Positions 8,720 through 17,893 of a DNA stretch of 27,524 bases are shown here, piece after piece. Location: NCBI GenBank assembly GCA_003427395.1, contig BFEA01000171.1, positions 2,591,691 to 2,619,214 of the forward strand. The letters are read 5' to 3'. The stretch is from Chara braunii (taxonomy: Eukaryota; Streptophyta; Charophyceae; Charales; Characeae). Both the position numbers and the translations under genes were made by a program. The notes beneath the pieces were generated by a model. That model made no database searches and was not told the DNA's origin. It was given only the letters and a program-made list of their open reading frames with translations. The stretch's first letter is position 1. Each line of letters opens with the position of its first letter.

Positions 8720-9683
8720 TGAAATCAGACTCGCTTTCTTTTCCACTCTGCACTCATGCAAACAGATGGTGGAACACACTGGCGCACAGCGCGCACTCAA
8801 AGCTCAGAGATATGGGAGTCGAAAACACAGTTCAGACACAAGCTCGCTTCAACAGGCTATGGCGCGTCAGCGCCTGTACACCCGAACTCTCATCTCTGTG
8901 TTCAACACCACTGTTCACACTTACTCAACTCCGGATCACCCTGGATATCCCACACACGTACACATACCCTTGTACACACTCACTCGCCTATCAGCTATGG
9001 CGGCTTATGGCCGCTGTCCCGCACTAGCTATGGCTAACTGTCTCTTCCAGCCCACTTCGTCTTCGGACACTCTGCAGACCACCTCGCGCAAGTCGCTCAA
9101 GCAGCGCTTCTGCATGGCTTCCGCAGGAATGAATGAATGGCTGGGCGCTGCCTCTTGATTTATACTTCTGTAACTTGTTGGTGTGCCCCTTTCCCATGCC
9201 CTGGGTGCACACAGTCCCACACGGTACTTGCTTGACTGGACTGTGACTGACTGGGACCGGTACCGCTGACTGCATGGGTTTGCACTGCCAACTCGATGCA
9301 GTCACACTGCCGATGTAACGCAGTTGGGCTCACCACTTGCCCACTTGCCTCTATCCAAACGTGAGACAACTTCGAAAGGCCACTTCCGGACCTCCGGAGG
9401 TCTATGGGCTTGGCCTTGCGAACACTGTAGCAGCTACGACCTTGACCCTTCAGAAGAGCCACAGCTACGACTTCTAGAACTCACTAAGACCTTTATCCTA
9501 CAGGTCTACAGATCGAACCCCTACCACCTATGGACCTACGACAGCCTACCAACTGTTGCGAATACACAGGTCACGGGTTCAACTCTCGGGGTCGACACAG
9601 ATACTGTACACAGGTAAGGTAAGAACTAGGGATTGAGCCCTGGGATCTGCATTCGCTCTTGCTAACAGGTGAATACCGTTTCA
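8720..9683 (-). repeat. 5' LTR of element A (complete, 964 bp)
   Basis: It starts TGAAACGG and ends GATTTCA on the minus strand, giving TG...CA ends. It is followed after 1 nt by the PBS. The part at 9163-9683 matches 1-553. It should hold the promoter and polyadenylation signals of the element. Confidence 0.94.
9158..9164 (-). promoter_or_regulatory. TATA box of the element A LTR promoter
   Basis: The minus strand reads TATAAAT, about 520 bp into the LTR. Transcription would start some 30 bp further on (near 9130) and run toward gag. The left LTR is cut by the window at this point. Position fits an LTR promoter; activity is not shown. Confidence 0.6.
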
Positions 9684-9884
9684 AATTTGATTGGCGGAGG
9701 GAAAGTGTAGTTGCTATGCTTGCTAGGATGAATGTTGGTGGGGGGAAAAAAAAGGATGAAGGATGATGTTATCTATCTATGGAATAATTGAAGAGAGTTC
9801 ATGACCCCATCTGCAGTTGCCGGTGGGCTTTTTTGATGGTCAGCTGCGGAAGAAGAAAAGGAGTTTTGGTCTCGAGGCCAGAGC
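9684..9884 (+). promoter_or_regulatory. Remaining 5' flank of the DCN1-like gene
   Basis: Only 201 bp lie between the end of element A and the ATG of the gene. The stretch includes a purine run (ggggggaaaaaaaagg) and tatctatctat near 9770. No firm core promoter motif is seen. The native promoter is either very short, displaced by the insertion, or beyond it. Confidence 0.4.
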
Positions 9885-10964
9885 ATGGGCGATACTATAA
9901 GAGGGAAAGACGGTGGGAGAGGAGAAAGTTTTGAAGCAATGGATTTTGTGATGAGAGGGGAGTCTTCCCCGGTTCGGATGGGCTATTCCTCAGCAGATGG
10001 GAGAGTGAGGAGCTTGTTTTCTGGATTTGCTGATATATTGTCACAAGATGAGAAGAGTCCTGGAATGATCAAGGCACGCCTGGGAGAGTTGGCTGCTAAT
10101 GCCGATGCACAGGGATTAACGGGTCGCAGCGCGTTCAGTGCACTGAGGACACTAGCTGCAGAGCTTCGAAATGAACTGCTGGACACACGGCGGTTCTCGC
10201 TGTTTTATCGCTTTGTCTTTTTCCTGTCGCGAGAAAGGGGTCAGAAAAGCCTGACTGTTGCCAGTGCTGTGGAGGGGTGGAAACTCGCACTATCAGGACG
10301 TTTCCGGTTGTTGGACCAGTGGTGCTCGTATGTGGTCACTCATCACAAGTACTCCATCTCTGAGGATACTTGGAGGCAAGTGTTGGAGTTCAGCAGGAGT
10401 GTGCATGAGGACCTTAGTAACTACGATCCCGATGGCGCCTGGCCTGTGCTCATCGATGATTTTGTGGAATACATGTACAGAGGTGTTTACCGTCGAGATG
10501 GGTGCCAGTTTGTATCATGCGCCGAGATATGTGACGATTGTGCGGACAGTACTTGTGAGTTTGTAACTTCACCATGCGTGAGCAACGTAGGGGGGACATG
10601 GTTTCGTGAGGAGTGTGGTGGACCAAATGTGGGTGCTGGAACGGCCGCCTTGCTAGGAATGACAGCGAATTCAGGAAGCAAGCGGCGGAGGAAAGATCAG
10701 TACGAGGACACAGAGGAGTCAGAATATGTGAACCGAATCGCACAGAAGCTTGCAGAAATGCCCTCGCCAGCACGTGACTCTAGTGGAGAACAGGGTGCTG
10801 CTGGAGGGGAGCCTAGGAAGAAAGTGAAACTAGATGCCTTCTCTAAGCTTGCCCTGTGGAGAGTTGAACCTTCGATACAAGGACAGGACCTCATTACAAG
10901 TGCATGGGGTCCCCGACCAGGGTGGCCGGGACTGGCTGTTTGGCCAAGACAAGGGTATCACTGA
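9885..10964 (+). CDS. DCN1-like (DCUN1/PONY domain) protein, cullin neddylation
   Basis: A 359-codon open frame, the only clean cellular gene here. Residues about 85-200 match the C-terminal half of the DCN1 domain: FSLFYRFVFFLSRERGQKSL, GWKLALSGRFRLLDQWC, SISEDTWRQVLEFSRSVHED, and the signature DPDGAWPVLIDDFVEYMYRG. Family members act as E3 cofactors that bind cullin and the NEDD8 E2 and promote cullin neddylation, which activates SCF-type ubiquitin ligases. The short N-terminus without a UBA domain and the long tail resemble the plant AAR3-type branch rather than yeast Dcn1; this subfamily call is tentative. The tail has Cys-rich stretches (residues 212-240) and two basic clusters, GSKRRRK (264) and PRKKVKL (310), possible nuclear localisation signals. 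The ATG at 9885 is the first in frame. The last 27 codons lie in the duplicated sequence next to an assembly gap, but the stop is the same in both copies. The end could still be intronic read-through. Confidence 0.88.
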   Translation: MGDTIRGKDGGRGESFEAMDFVMRGESSPVRMGYSSADGRVRSLFSGFADILSQDEKSPGMIKARLGELAANADAQGLTGRSAFSALRTLAAELRNELLDTRRFSLFYRFVFFLSRERGQKSLTVASAVEGWKLALSGRFRLLDQWCSYVVTHHKYSISEDTWRQVLEFSRSVHEDLSNYDPDGAWPVLIDDFVEYMYRGVYRRDGCQFVSCAEICDDCADSTCEFVTSPCVSNVGGTWFREECGGPNVGAGTAALLGMTANSGSKRRRKDQYEDTEESEYVNRIAQKLAEMPSPARDSSGEQGAAGGEPRKKVKLDAFSKLALWRVEPSIQGQDLITSAWGPRPGWPGLAVWPRQGYH

Positions 10965-10967
10965 TGG
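10883..10967. repeat. 85-bp duplicate, left side of assembly gap
   Basis: Identical to 11123-11207 as far as can be read. It runs from acaggacctcattacaag to ctgatgg at the first N. Confidence 0.97.
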
Positions 10968-11122
10968 NNNNNNNNNNNNNNNNNNNNNNNNNNNNNNNNN
11001 NNNNNNNNNNNNNNNNNNNNNNNNNNNNNNNNNNNNNNNNNNNNNNNNNNNNNNNNNNNNNNNNNNNNNNNNNNNNNNNNNNNNNNNNNNNNNNNNNNNN
11101 NNNNNNNNNNNNNNNNNNNNNN
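10968..11122. other. Assembly gap (155 N)
   Basis: A run of N of unknown content. The two sides begin and end with the same 85 bp, so the two contigs probably overlap and no sequence is missing. Confidence 0.97.
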
Positions 11123-11207
11123 ACAGGACCTCATTACAAGTGCATGGGGTCCCCGACCAGGGTGGCCGGGACTGGCTGTTTGGCCAAGACAAGGGTATCA
11201 CTGATGG
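11123..11207. repeat. 85-bp duplicate, right side of assembly gap
   Basis: Second copy of 10883-10967. It would merge with it if the contigs were joined. Confidence 0.97.
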
Positions 11208-12320
11208 TAGAGCTGTGGAGGTTCTCACGGATGAGATTGGCAGGGGACCATACTGCCTGGGATGTGCAGGTGGCCAACTGATGCTGTTTACGACGTGGAA
11301 GAATTGGTGGTGGACTGGTGAGGTCGCTTCGAGAGGAAGATGCCAAGGTAGGTCTGAGAAAGTCTATCTTTTTATGGTGGAGCTCTCGCAGCACAACAGC
11401 TATCGGCGGAAATGCTACTTCGTTTTTTCCTGAAGGTGGACTGGGTTATGATGGGAAGTCTTATCTTGGTTATGGCTTCCAGACGCTCGTGTTCTGTTTT
11501 ATCGAATGAAAAATGAAGAACGAAATGGATTGCGGCAAGGGGGGAAGGGGTTGGGTAGCCCCGTAAGTCTGGAGAAGAGTTGCGAGGTCGGCTGCATGGG
11601 CCTTTATGCATGTAAGGAACTGCGGAAGCACCTGAGATCTGCATTCCTTCGCTGCCGGAGCAATCCAAGGCAGTGTTTCTTTTCTCTCCGGTAAGAAGTC
11701 ATTGAGCTGTGGGCATGTGCCCAGGAGGCGGAGTGCCGATAGTTTGCTGCCGGTGTTGTCAGATGGGTTCATTGACTGAGCAACTCAACTACCCCCACTT
11801 CTTTGCGCCGGAGGAAGAGAGGACGGGGGTTACGCGGATGCAGAACTGCTCTCTAAGGGTTAACCAATTCCACACCGTCAGAATGACACCGGTCGTCCCT
11901 GTCAGTATGGGGTTGTCAAGGCTGAAGGTTCCATTTGCTTTGAAGTTCGGTTTGGCGGCAAGTGATTGTTCATGTTATCCACGCGGTAGTGTTTCTTTCA
12001 AGGACAGAATTCATGGAGTGTCAGCGTAATAATATTTGCAGGCAGGTCAGGTCATCGTGATGGCTTTTTTTATTGCTAGAGGTTGTAAGTGTGAGACTGT
12101 GAGTTGCTCTCTATCTCCTGATGCTGTTTCTTTCGCTGTGATAATAGTTATAATGATATAATCAGATTTCAACTTCCCATTTCTTTATTGTCTCTGTATT
12201 AACGATTTAATGTTTTCATTCTTTGTGTTTGTTGTTAGCATCGTATCTGATGGATATATTGATGGGGGGTAGAGGGGGCCAAGGAAAGGAGAATGTTTCC
12301 TTTGCCGATTGTTTCAGCTT

Positions 12321-12356
<36 letters not shown>

Positions 12357-13480
12357 GTGTTGGTAGCTCAGCAGAGGGTTGTGTGTGGCGTTTCTGTCGA
12401 TATTGTTTTGGGGTCTACTACCATGTTCCCTGGTTCTGCGCATAATCTTGTTTGTATCTTTGAACACGAAGTAGAAGTGAGGTGATGTTATTACCTTCTA
12501 CATCTATCGGGACTCTTAAGACAGGTCAGGACATTCATTGCTTCCACGTTAATCTACATTAGATGTCAGGTCATGTAATGCTTCCATGCCAATTGGGGTG
12601 GAGGTTGTACTTTCTGGAGTGTTCAGGGAGTCTCTAAGTTGGGCAGTGATAATGGACTGGAACCAGGAGAACACAATCTTCTTTGAAAGAGTGGTCAGGG
12701 CGTATTGCGGCTGTTTTTGCGGAATCCCATCCCATGGAAACTGATGGAATCGATTCCGCCCCTGCGGGGAATGCAATCTGAAATATCCAGTTTATGGAAA
12801 TTGAGCAGAGCATTTAACTGTTTTCACAAAACCGTCATGATGTCATCTCTGCCTTGGCTTTCTCTTTTATCTGTTGGGTGTAATCGTTTTGACATTGCTG
12901 AGGGCAACTGCCGGGTAGTCGTGGATGATGTGCATGACGCTGTGTCAATTCACTGGACTTTTTGTGTTCGCTGATGTGTTTATGTGATCCAACAAAAGAA
13001 GCTGTGGATGGAATGGTGGTTAGCTTGCATGTTCTTTGGAAGAGGAAAGTTGTTGTTGTGGTATGCCTTTTCATTTGATTGGTGGATTGCTAACCAGTGG
13101 TGGATGTGGAAGTGCCAGAAGTCAGCTCTGAAGGCTCAACAGTTTTGTATGGTACCAAGAAGAGACAGGATAATATCTCTTGTGGATAGGTAAATGGTGG
13201 ACGCACGGAGGAAAGGATTCAGGAAGGCAGGTGAGCACCTGCAGCTCATGTTCATCATCACTTGATTTGTCAAGCCATCATTTAATGTGTGTGTGTGCGT
13301 GTGTTCAAACCTACTCATGGCGGTATACCACGCCAAGCACTCCATTACACATGGTACACGCGACTCCGTCGTAACCAACCTGACGCTATATGCCGCCACT
13401 CTACTTCTCATGAAACTCCCTCACATACATTCGCAGCTTGCCATGATCAGCTTCCCAGACAACGATGCAAGCAGGCCACA
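11208..13480. other. 3' flank of DCN1-like gene, no supported gene
   Basis: About 2.3 kb with only short, overlapping frames on both strands and no recognised domain. It may be 3' untranslated region, an intron or intergenic DNA. A donor-like AAG|GTAGGT lies at 11345-11352. Repeated words such as aggtcagg occur near 12045, 12520 and 12565. Confidence 0.55.
12323..12355. repeat. (GCT)11 trinucleotide repeat
   Basis: Eleven GCT/CTG units. A minus-strand 83-codon frame (12216-12467) would read them as polyglutamine, but nothing else supports that frame as a gene. Confidence 0.95.
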
Positions 13481-13492
13481 CAGGCAGACCCG

Positions 13493-13513
13493 AAAAAAAA
13501 AAAAAAAAAAAAA
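13493..13513. repeat. A21 homopolymer
   Basis: Twenty-one adenines followed by gaaag. A second A-rich stretch lies at 13611-13627, and gatgccaagac occurs next to both (about 13528 and 13628). This suggests a local duplication around A-rich DNA. Confidence 0.9.
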
Positions 13514-14300
13514 GAAAGTCTCAAAGAGATGCCAAGACTAGATGCAAACTCTCTCAGGTCCTGGCCATACCGGTAACCCGATTTTGAAGCGCCAGAGGAC
13601 TGGTGTTTGGGAAAAAAAAGAAAAAAGATGCCAAGACCAAGAGGTGAACAATAGGCTGCAGGGCACGGGGGAGGTGGGAGGGCAGAGGACATGCAAGCAC
13701 ACCAAAAATACAAGTCTCGGGAAAAAAACGACCGGAATAAATAAATAAAAGCTGTCGATGAGAGATTTTTTCTTCGAAGTGGCACCGACTCATCAGGAGG
13801 CTGAACCCTCGACAATCTGTGGAATCCCCATATTGATCGTTTGGGTCATGAACCCTTTGACACTTGTTGAAGGCAGACTGTCCCCAAGCGGATCATAGCA
13901 GCAGGCAGCAACCCTGCGGAGCACACAGGCAACGCAGTACAGGCAACACGGCTGCACAACGCCAAAAACGACTGCAAGGAATGGCACGGCATGCAGGACA
14001 CGCAGTGCAGCAGCCACGCGGGCAGCACTAGGCAACACCATCAAGGCAACAACACTGCAAGGGATGACAGGGCAGGTGGCTGAGTAGCACAACAACCATG
14101 CGGCGAAGCACGAGGTGACCCCAACAAGGCAACCGAACTACGAGGTGCGCAAGCAGAGGACATGGAAGGCACGGCCAGCGGAAGGGCGGCAAGGCGGCAC
14201 CAACAACGTGGCAACATCACACAGCGAACACAGCAGCTTGCAGAGGACCACATGCGAAGCAAGCGTGCAGGCAGCAAAGCAGCGGTGGAGCGCAGAGGAG
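13514..14300. other. Low-complexity stretch rich in GGCAAC/GCAG words, no supported gene
   Basis: From about 13900 to 14300 the plus strand is G-, C- and A-rich and poor in T, with many forms of ggcaac and gcagg. Minus-strand frames across it are long because of this bias. No domain is recognised. Confidence 0.5.
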
Positions 14301-15412
14301 TGCGAGGATTATGAGCGGGAGCGATAGACAGAAAACCAGGTTGCAAATTCACGAAGTAGCTCAGATAGTCGTGTACCAAGAAGAGAGCACAATGCACCAA
14401 AATACCAAGTCAATAAGAGCAATAGAATGAACTCTGATGTCGCCACACTCTGGTCACACCAAGACAGTATCCATTGTCCCTCCTACTGTCTGGCGCTTGG
14501 CACCCAGCCTACTCTACTTAGCCTATCTAGCCTATCTACGTTCTCACAACCAGATCACATCAACAACCAGATCACATCACAGTTGAAGACCAATGTATGT
14601 TGATGTCATCGCCAAAGCCGACCGCCAGCATATACCAGGTACGTGCTCTCTCCTCCCCTCATCACACCTTAACTTCCCACCTCTGCATGCGCCTCGTACC
14701 GACGACCACCACCGTTAACACCTGCACCCGCACGCTCGGCCCGGTTATGGCCGCTGTGCGCCCACTGCCATCGCAGTGTCCTCTTCACCACTTAGCGCCC
14801 GCGCGTGGCCCAGCCTGCCTGCATAGTGCAGCTTCGCACGACAATGCAGCAGCGTGGCCACAATGCCTGCACAGGCCAGAATGCCCTCCCAATGGGGCAC
14901 ACTTTTCCTTTATGGAAAGTGTGCCTGCTGCTGGCTGGCCTGGCCAGGTGTGTGGGGGCCCAGTAGCTTGCTTCTGGCCCCAAGTGTCTGCGCCCAGGCC
15001 CAGTTTCTGATACTGGCCTGGGCCTCGTGCAGTTAGGTACGTTCAGGCAGCCACCCAGCCAAGTGTTAGCAGCATTCTCGTTGGATCCCTGCTCACAACG
15101 CTGCTCTCTCATTGGTCCGTGGCCAGTCCATGATGTGTCGGCCTCACACACCATGTGCCCAGGGCGCAACCACCTGAGCCCTGGGCTCAACCATACAGTT
15201 CATCCCTTGCTTCTGGAAAGAGCCTGAAGGCTCATGTAACCAACTGGCGTGGTGCAACTGTCTGAATCCCCACTTATGGAAAAATGTTGAAAACAGGCCT
15301 CTCGTGGATATTCAGGCCCACCTTCACTTACGGTGGGCACAGGCTTGCTAAGGGCTACAGCCCAGAACACTTGTATGCCTGATAAGGGCCCCGTGAGGGC
15401 TCATTCCTCGCA
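14301..15412 (-). repeat. 3' LTR of element B (1112 bp)
   Basis: Matches 25596-26678 with many substitutions and small indels, very roughly 88-90% identity by eye. The minus strand starts TGCGAGGAATGAGCC and ends AATCCTCGCA. It contains a 9-bp perfect inverted repeat (15157-15165 with 15178-15186) and a second 7-bp one (15316-15322 with 15332-15338), both kept in the other copy. Confidence 0.9.
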
Positions 15413-15426
15413 TTCCATCCCCCTTA
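15413..15426 (-). other. Polypurine tract of element B
   Basis: The minus strand reads TAAGGGGGATGGAA directly before the LTR start TGCGAGG. This is the expected plus-strand primer and confirms both the LTR boundary and the orientation. Confidence 0.9.
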
Positions 15427-15482
15427 GCTTTGAAAGTCCGCTGAGATGCTTCTACACAGGTGCTTTCCCATTCAGTCTTCGT

Positions 15483-15960
15483 TCATATTCTGCCACGATC
15501 TGAGGTGGTCTTGACAAGCTCCTCTCTTGTGAACCAACGATCTTCTTTCCGGTGTGTATGATGCCTGAATCTGACCCGGTACTCCCTCATAGGTTTGGCC
15601 GGTCTTCCCCTGTCAACAGGCTTGGGAACAGGCAAGTCTATGTGTTCCAATGTCGTCGACGTCCACGTGGCCATCCATGGTTGGGGGCAGCATTGATCTT
15701 CTTGTTGGGAACAGATCTGTCTCAGTGAAAGGTGGAAGTTTCGAAGCGTGAAATAAGGGTAAGTGTGCAGATGACCAGGGATTCTGACGACGTATGAGGG
15801 ACCATCTAGACTTCCCAAGGACCAAAGTACTGCGGCATTAATTTTTCAGAAATGCCAAACTCCTGTCCCAGTTCACCAGCTTTTACCCAAACACGTTCCC
15901 CTACCTGAAATGAGAACTGTCGCCTACGCTTGTTCTCATAGGCAATCATTGCCTCTTGAG
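15483..15960 (-). pseudogene. Element B pol C-terminus: GPY/F module and chromodomain-like tail
   Basis: A frame near 15850-15960 reads AMIAYENKRRRQFSFQVGERVW and then a GPY/F-like end (YFGPWEV). The frame at 15483-15818 begins with SYVVRIPGHLHTYP, loses register, then gives RPAKPMREYRVRFRHHTH and EDRWFTREELVKT, the chromodomain-like tail, and stops at TGA 15483-15485. The tail resembles that of element A. Frame changes between these parts make the segment nonfunctional. Confidence 0.78.
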
Positions 15961-16600
15961 ACTTTCTGATATGCTTGACAGCCTGCTGCGCAACAGTTTC
16001 TCATACTGGACACCAAATTCAATGGTTCCAGGAGTTGCAGTCGGTTGTTTTTTGGGTAGGAGGAAGTCTAATGCAGATCTAGGCTTCCAACCCAGATGCA
16101 GCTGATTGGGACTGACGCCGGTGGTGCTGTGCAATGCGTTATTGTACAGGCTGGCGATGAGAGGAAGTTTGTCATCCCAATCATCCTGGCTGGTCCTGAT
16201 GTAATGCCTCAGCAGATGTTGCACCATGCGGTTCATCTGTTCCGCTTGGCCATTTGCTTCGGGATGATTCCCCGAAGTCATTTGGAGTTGACTGTCCATC
16301 TGTTCAGCAGCCTTCTTCCACATTTCACTTGTGAATCTGACATCTCTGTCACTGACAATGGTTTTGGGCAACCCAAAGTCACGCACCCAATTATCCATGA
16401 AAAACTTGATATGCTCTGTTTTCGCTCTCCGACATAGGAATTAGTCTAGCGTACTTAGTGAACCTATCTACTATGACGAATATGTGTCTTTTGCCACTCT
16501 TGCTGGTCACGAGGGTATCCATGAAGTCCACGGAGACATTGTCCTGGACCAGTAGGAATGGGCAACGGGTTCAATAACCCCAAGCGGATATCATCATCGG
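15946..16600 (-). pseudogene. Element B integrase core, frameshifted, zinc domain missing
   Basis: One frame gives VSVDFMDTLVTSKSGKRHIF and VIVDRFTKYARLIP with the first catalytic Asp. After stops, the frame at 15946-16398 gives DNWVRDFGLPKTIVSDRDVR (second Asp) and HPEANGQAEQMNR (Glu), followed by the usual HSTTGVSPNQLHLG region. So D, D and E are all present but in different frames. Directly upstream, the sequence runs from the post-RNase H spacer (ADCALIIEFGLSDDDIR) straight into LLNPLPIPTGPG. The H2C2 zinc-binding domain that should lie between is missing. Confidence 0.85.
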
Positions 16601-16712
16601 ATAAGCCAAACTCAATAATCAGCGCACAGTCTGCCCTACGTGATAGCGTATCAACAATCTTGTTGTACTCTCCCTTTACGTAATCTAGCTTGAAGGAGTG
16701 TCTGATGACCAA
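16464..16712 (-). pseudogene. Element B RNase H-integrase junction fragment
   Basis: The frame reads LDYVKGEYNKIVDTLSRRAD, the conserved end of the RNase H region (usually VADALSRR), and then passes into the pre-core integrase sequence PLPIPTGPG before losing frame. It marks two deletions: most of the RNase H C-terminal part upstream and the integrase zinc domain downstream. Confidence 0.8.
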
Positions 16713-16726
16713 TTCTCAAGTAGGAC

Positions 16727-17137
16727 CTACCAAGCAGATTGTGTCTCCAGTGGACAAGTGCTTTGTAGAGGACAGAGTTCCCTTTCGTAGGTGGACTTTG
16801 CCAATTTTTTTGATGGCATCTTCTTACTCATGTACTTGATCGGCCTCAACTTTTTTTGTTTCTGTTGGGCCAGCACTGCGCTAATGCCATATTGGCTTGT
16901 GTCAATGGTCATAACGAATTGCCTATCCGGATCGGGGACCTTGAGAATCTCATGAGGTGTGAGGGCGTACTTCCATCTTTTGAAAGCAGCCTCACACGCG
17001 TTTGTCCATTCCCATGGTGTGTCAAGGCGTGTTAGATCAGTCAAAGGGGAGCCCACAGTACTACAATTCTTTACGAAATTGCGGTAGTAGCCACACATGC
17101 CTATGAATGATCTGACCTCGGTCAAGACTGGGGTCAT
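16727..17137 (-). pseudogene. Element B RNase H (N-terminal two thirds)
   Basis: The frame runs from the RT connection (TEVRSFIGMCGYYRNFVKNC, then SPLTDLTR) to WTNACEAAFKRWKYAL, VMTIDTSQYGISAVLAQQ and STYEREL. The catalytic Asp (TIDTS, usually TDAS) and the Glu (YERE) are visible. The usual YSDH segment with the third acidic residue is missing, because the sequence jumps within a few bases to the VKGEYN segment. Confidence 0.85.
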
Positions 17138-17893
17138 GGCCAGTCACGAATTCTAGCCACCTTTGCATCTTTGGGCCTAATCCCTTCCGTGCAGTCACGA
17201 ATTCTAGCCACCTTTGCATCTTTGGGCCTAATCCCTTCCGTGGATGTCTCATAACCGAAGTAAAAGATTCTAGTGTGACCGAACTCACATTTCTCTAAGT
17301 TTATCTTATACTTGTGTTGTCGTAGGAGTGAGAGTGCGGTTTCTACATGTGCGTGCTCCTCGACAATCCTACTAAAGATAAGTATATCGTCGAGGTACAC
17401 GACGATGAACTTATCCAAGTAGTTATGAAATACCTTGTTCATGGCATGCTGGAGTGTACCCGGTGCATTGCAAAGGCCAAAAGGCATCACCACAAACTTG
17501 TATAGATCGCACTTGGTTTGAAATGCGGTCTTGGTTTTGATGATCTGGTCTAATGGCAATTTGATGGTAGCTGGACTTCAAATCTATCTTAGTGGAGTAC
17601 TTGCATTCCTTTACCCTATCCAATAGGTCATCGATGCAGGGTAAAGGCGTTGTGTTCTTAACGATGATGGCATTAAGGCCTCTATAATCAATGCACATCC
17701 TTAATGACCCCCTTCTTTGAAACGAATAAGACAGGTGAGCCGAAGGGGAATATGTAGTAGGCCGGATCCAACCCTTCTCTGTGAGCTCTTTCAGTTGCCA
17801 ACGAAGGTCGACTAACTCGGCCAGGGCCATCCTAAAGATCCTCCGCTTTGGGGTTTTACTCCTTGGGATTACCACTATGGCATGGGAATGCAC
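17134..17893 (-). pseudogene. Element B reverse transcriptase
   Basis: Two overlapping frames cover RT. The 17423-17893 frame carries LKELTEKGWIRP, RMCIDYRGLNAIIVKN and STKIDLKSSYHQIAIRP with the first catalytic Asp. The 17134-17559 frame carries FVVMPFGLCNAPGTLQHAMN and FIVVYLDDILIFSR, with YLDD at 17386-17397 intact. A frameshift near 17540 separates them. The C-terminal part includes an in-frame 17-codon tandem duplication (17141-17242). The upstream end is one unit of a diverged 197-bp tandem duplication. Confidence 0.93.
17141..17242. repeat. 51-bp tandem duplication inside RT
   Basis: Units 17141-17191 and 17192-17242 are identical by eye. The period of 51 keeps the frame and repeats 17 residues (from EGIRPKDAKVARIRD). 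Near identity suggests a younger event than the 197-bp duplication. Confidence 0.95.

Larger units (their letters stand above)
1..9683 (-). mobile_element. Element A: Ty3/gypsy (chromovirus-like) LTR retrotransposon, nearly full length, decayed
   Basis: Two direct copies of one sequence (1-553 and 8720-9683) bracket a minus-strand gag-pol region. The order read on the minus strand is LTR, PBS, leader, gag, protease, RT, RNase H, integrase, chromodomain-like tail, LTR. Protease before RT and integrase last is the Ty3/gypsy order. The right LTR begins TGAAAC on the minus strand and ends in CA next to a PBS for initiator tRNA-Met. The left LTR is cut by the window edge, so the target-site duplication cannot be tested; the right flanking pentamer is aattt at 9684-9688. 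Pol is spread over all three minus frames and has in-frame stops, so the copy is inactive. The LTRs are about 94% identical by eye, which suggests an old but not ancient insertion. Confidence 0.93.

Noticed and set aside
7974-9158. 394-codon plus-strand open frame (and overlapping frames at 7963-8697 and 7988-8617)
   Set aside because: It lies antisense across the leader, PBS and LTR of element A. All three frames stay open because of the GGTCAA minisatellite and the TC tract, and the proteins are Ser/Leu low-complexity.
10834-11433. Open frames running through the N run (both strands)
   Set aside because: They include unknown bases and a duplicated contig end, so they are artefacts of the gap.
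12216-12467. Minus-strand 83-codon polyglutamine frame
   Set aside because: Its only striking feature is the (CTG)11 repeat; no domain, no supporting neighbour and poor flanking composition.
13793-14400. Minus-strand Cys/Ala/Leu-rich frames (100-119 codons)
   Set aside because: They arise from the biased GGCAAC-rich stretch, and one runs into the LTR of element B; a matching peptide at 25552-25752 is only shared LTR sequence.
14597-15227. Plus- and minus-strand frames of 60-137 codons in the LTRs of element B
   Set aside because: They fall wholly within LTR sequence, are not kept between the two LTR copies and have no recognised domain.
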